64,000 bases of DNA, taken from assembly GCA_033980235.1 (NCBI GenBank), contig CM067067.1:7772047-7836046 (forward strand), read 5' to 3'. The notes beneath the pieces were generated by a model. The model saw nothing but the letters and a program-made list of their open reading frames with translations. It searched no databases and was not told where the DNA came from. The translations under genes were made by a program, and so were the position numbers. Source of the DNA: Diadema setosum (taxonomy: Eukaryota > Echinodermata > Echinoidea > Diadematoida > Diadematidae). Below, one piece after another: positions 62,719 to 64,000 of the stretch; the stretch's first letter is position 1, and the number at the start of each line of letters is the position of its first letter.

Positions 62719-62795
62719 ATGGAGCTGAGGGATGTCCGATTTGATCTTCTTGTGCTGACCTGTCTTTGTACTTTCTTATCAACTCTGGCAGACGG
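62719..62795 (+). CDS. First coding exon (signal peptide) of an unidentified gene running off the right edge
   Basis: ATG at 62719 with an in-frame TGA twelve bases upstream (62707-62709). 25 codons plus two bases run to a GTGAGT donor at 62796. The peptide has a charged start (MELRDVRFD), a hydrophobic core (LLVLTCLCTFLSTLA) and a small-residue end, a typical secretory signal peptide. No further exon was recognised up to 64000, so the protein cannot be named; a secreted or membrane receptor-type product is inferred. The CpG-richer 61500-62718 region is a plausible promoter/5' UTR. Confidence 0.6.
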
Positions 62796-64000
62796 GTGAG
62801 TATCTGTATCTGCCAGTGCGTGGAAAGAGCGCAGTTGTAAAGATAAACAAAACGTATACAGCCAAACCATTAAGAGATAATAGAATTATTATGATAGTCT
62901 CAGCTGCAGCCCCCTTCCCCTCATGTTTACCTACAGAAATGGGGAGACGACTCCCTGGTCATCGGCGTCTCTCCTTGGTCATGTATGCCTACATATCTTT
63001 TTTTTTTTTCTTTTTTTAAACATGCCGCGGCACCTCGACGCTTGTTTGTGTAATGTAATAGATTTACTGTAATTGCGAATGATGATATGAAAGAACATGG
63101 CATCGCAAAGACAAAATAACTACTCTTAAAAAGTTATACTTTGATGTACTCACATGACATATCCTAATACATGATTTCGTCAAAATACTCTCATAATATC
63201 GTGAAAATTACTCTGCAAAAACACCAGATTTATCAAGTCACTCAACTCGCATAATCCTCATCGTTTTGTCAGTATTCTCGTCACTCTGGATTTAAACTTT
63301 TAAAGCTGAGAACTTCTGTGTGTGTAGCAATTAATGGGAATTGCAAACAGTATTTTTATGCATGCCAGAGACTTGTATTCCATCCAGGCTCACAAGTGCA
63401 AAGAGAATGGAAAGGAGGACGCTCTCGTAAAAACAAGAGATGTGTATTTCAATTACCATCTTACCTAAAAGATAGTTTTCTTGTACCAAGGCCATCACGG
63501 GGAACTTATTCTTAACTATCATACTCTTTAAATTTGTTTCTCTCTAAGAGAGGTTGAATAATGCACATTATCAAGAGGAGAAGGAAAATGCCCATTGTTA
63601 TAAAGATGTTATTAGGCGATGAATATTCTACTCTGGGCATTTAGTACTGATGGAATATCCAACGGAGTGTGTTTTCAACAGAGTGTAAGAAGCAGTCTTC
63701 CTGCATGCATGGTCAATGACTATCTGATGAGTGGACGAAGAGTTGCAGGAATCGGATTTAGTTAGTCATGTTTTGATACTACTATTAACACTAATGATTC
63801 CAAGGAGAAACGTTTGACGAGGTTTATTTAAGGGAGCTGTTACGTTCGCCACATTCAGTTTGCAGAAATACAAGTTCTTTTATCAGCGAGCAGTTCGATT
63901 TGTAGGAGAATATCAACAATTAATGAAAATGATATCATTCAATATCAGCACGGAGAAAGAGATGACTGTCTTGTATCAAATAAACACACAACATGTGTCA
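62796..64000 (+). other. Start of intron 1 of the unidentified gene
   Basis: Non-coding, AT-rich, with a T-run near 62999. No acceptor with a convincing exon is seen before the window edge. Confidence 0.5.

Overview
This is a 64-kb piece of AT-rich animal genomic DNA. Short, GC-richer exons with canonical GT/AG introns are embedded in long introns full of microsatellites, poly-G tracts, miniature inverted-repeat elements and foldback repeats. The repeat style and the gene content suggest a marine invertebrate, most probably a deuterostome such as an echinoderm. That placement is an inference from overall character, not from a diagnostic marker.

Layout from left to right. (1) Bases 1-4771 hold the 5' part of a Ty3/gypsy-type LTR retrotransposon on the minus strand. 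It has a 2-kb LTR with an internal tandem duplication, a primer-binding-site-like sequence, and one uninterrupted gag-protease-integrase reading frame that runs off the left edge. Integrase follows protease directly, with no reverse transcriptase between them, which is the Gmr1-like order. (2) Bases 11915-35372 (+) hold eleven exons of a type I phosphatidylinositol-4-phosphate 5-kinase (PIP5K1 family). They join in frame (1878 bases, 625 residues plus stop). The exons for the N-terminal part of the kinase domain were not found, so they should lie left of the window. (3) Bases 35373-47544 are the 3' flank/UTR and intergenic DNA with miniature elements and microsatellites. (4) Bases 47545-51006 (-) hold a complete three-exon gene for a secreted protein with two fasciclin (FAS1) domains (385 aa), with a TATA box and an E-box upstream. 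(5) Bases 53915-56323 (-) hold two more exons, a signal peptide plus the N-terminal part of a FAS1 domain. No exon for the end of that domain is visible before the downstream gene. Because all junctions are phase 0, these two exons could be an alternative 5' end of the downstream FAS1 gene; otherwise they are a separate or decayed paralogue. (6) Bases 62719-62795 (+) are the first coding exon (signal peptide) of a gene that continues beyond the right edge.

The kinase makes PI(4,5)P2 at membranes. The FAS1 genes encode secreted, probably adhesion-type proteins. Nothing in the sequence links them functionally. The most notable points are the possible alternative-promoter FAS1 architecture, the intact Gmr1-type retroelement frame with its duplicated LTR, a family of roughly 390-bp self-complementary elements with TTAA ends, a 37-bp-arm perfect hairpin, a 37-bp minisatellite next to a kinase splice acceptor, and an S/T/P-rich insert in the kinase domain. 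All exon joins come from reading splice sites and frame by eye, and no transcript data were available.
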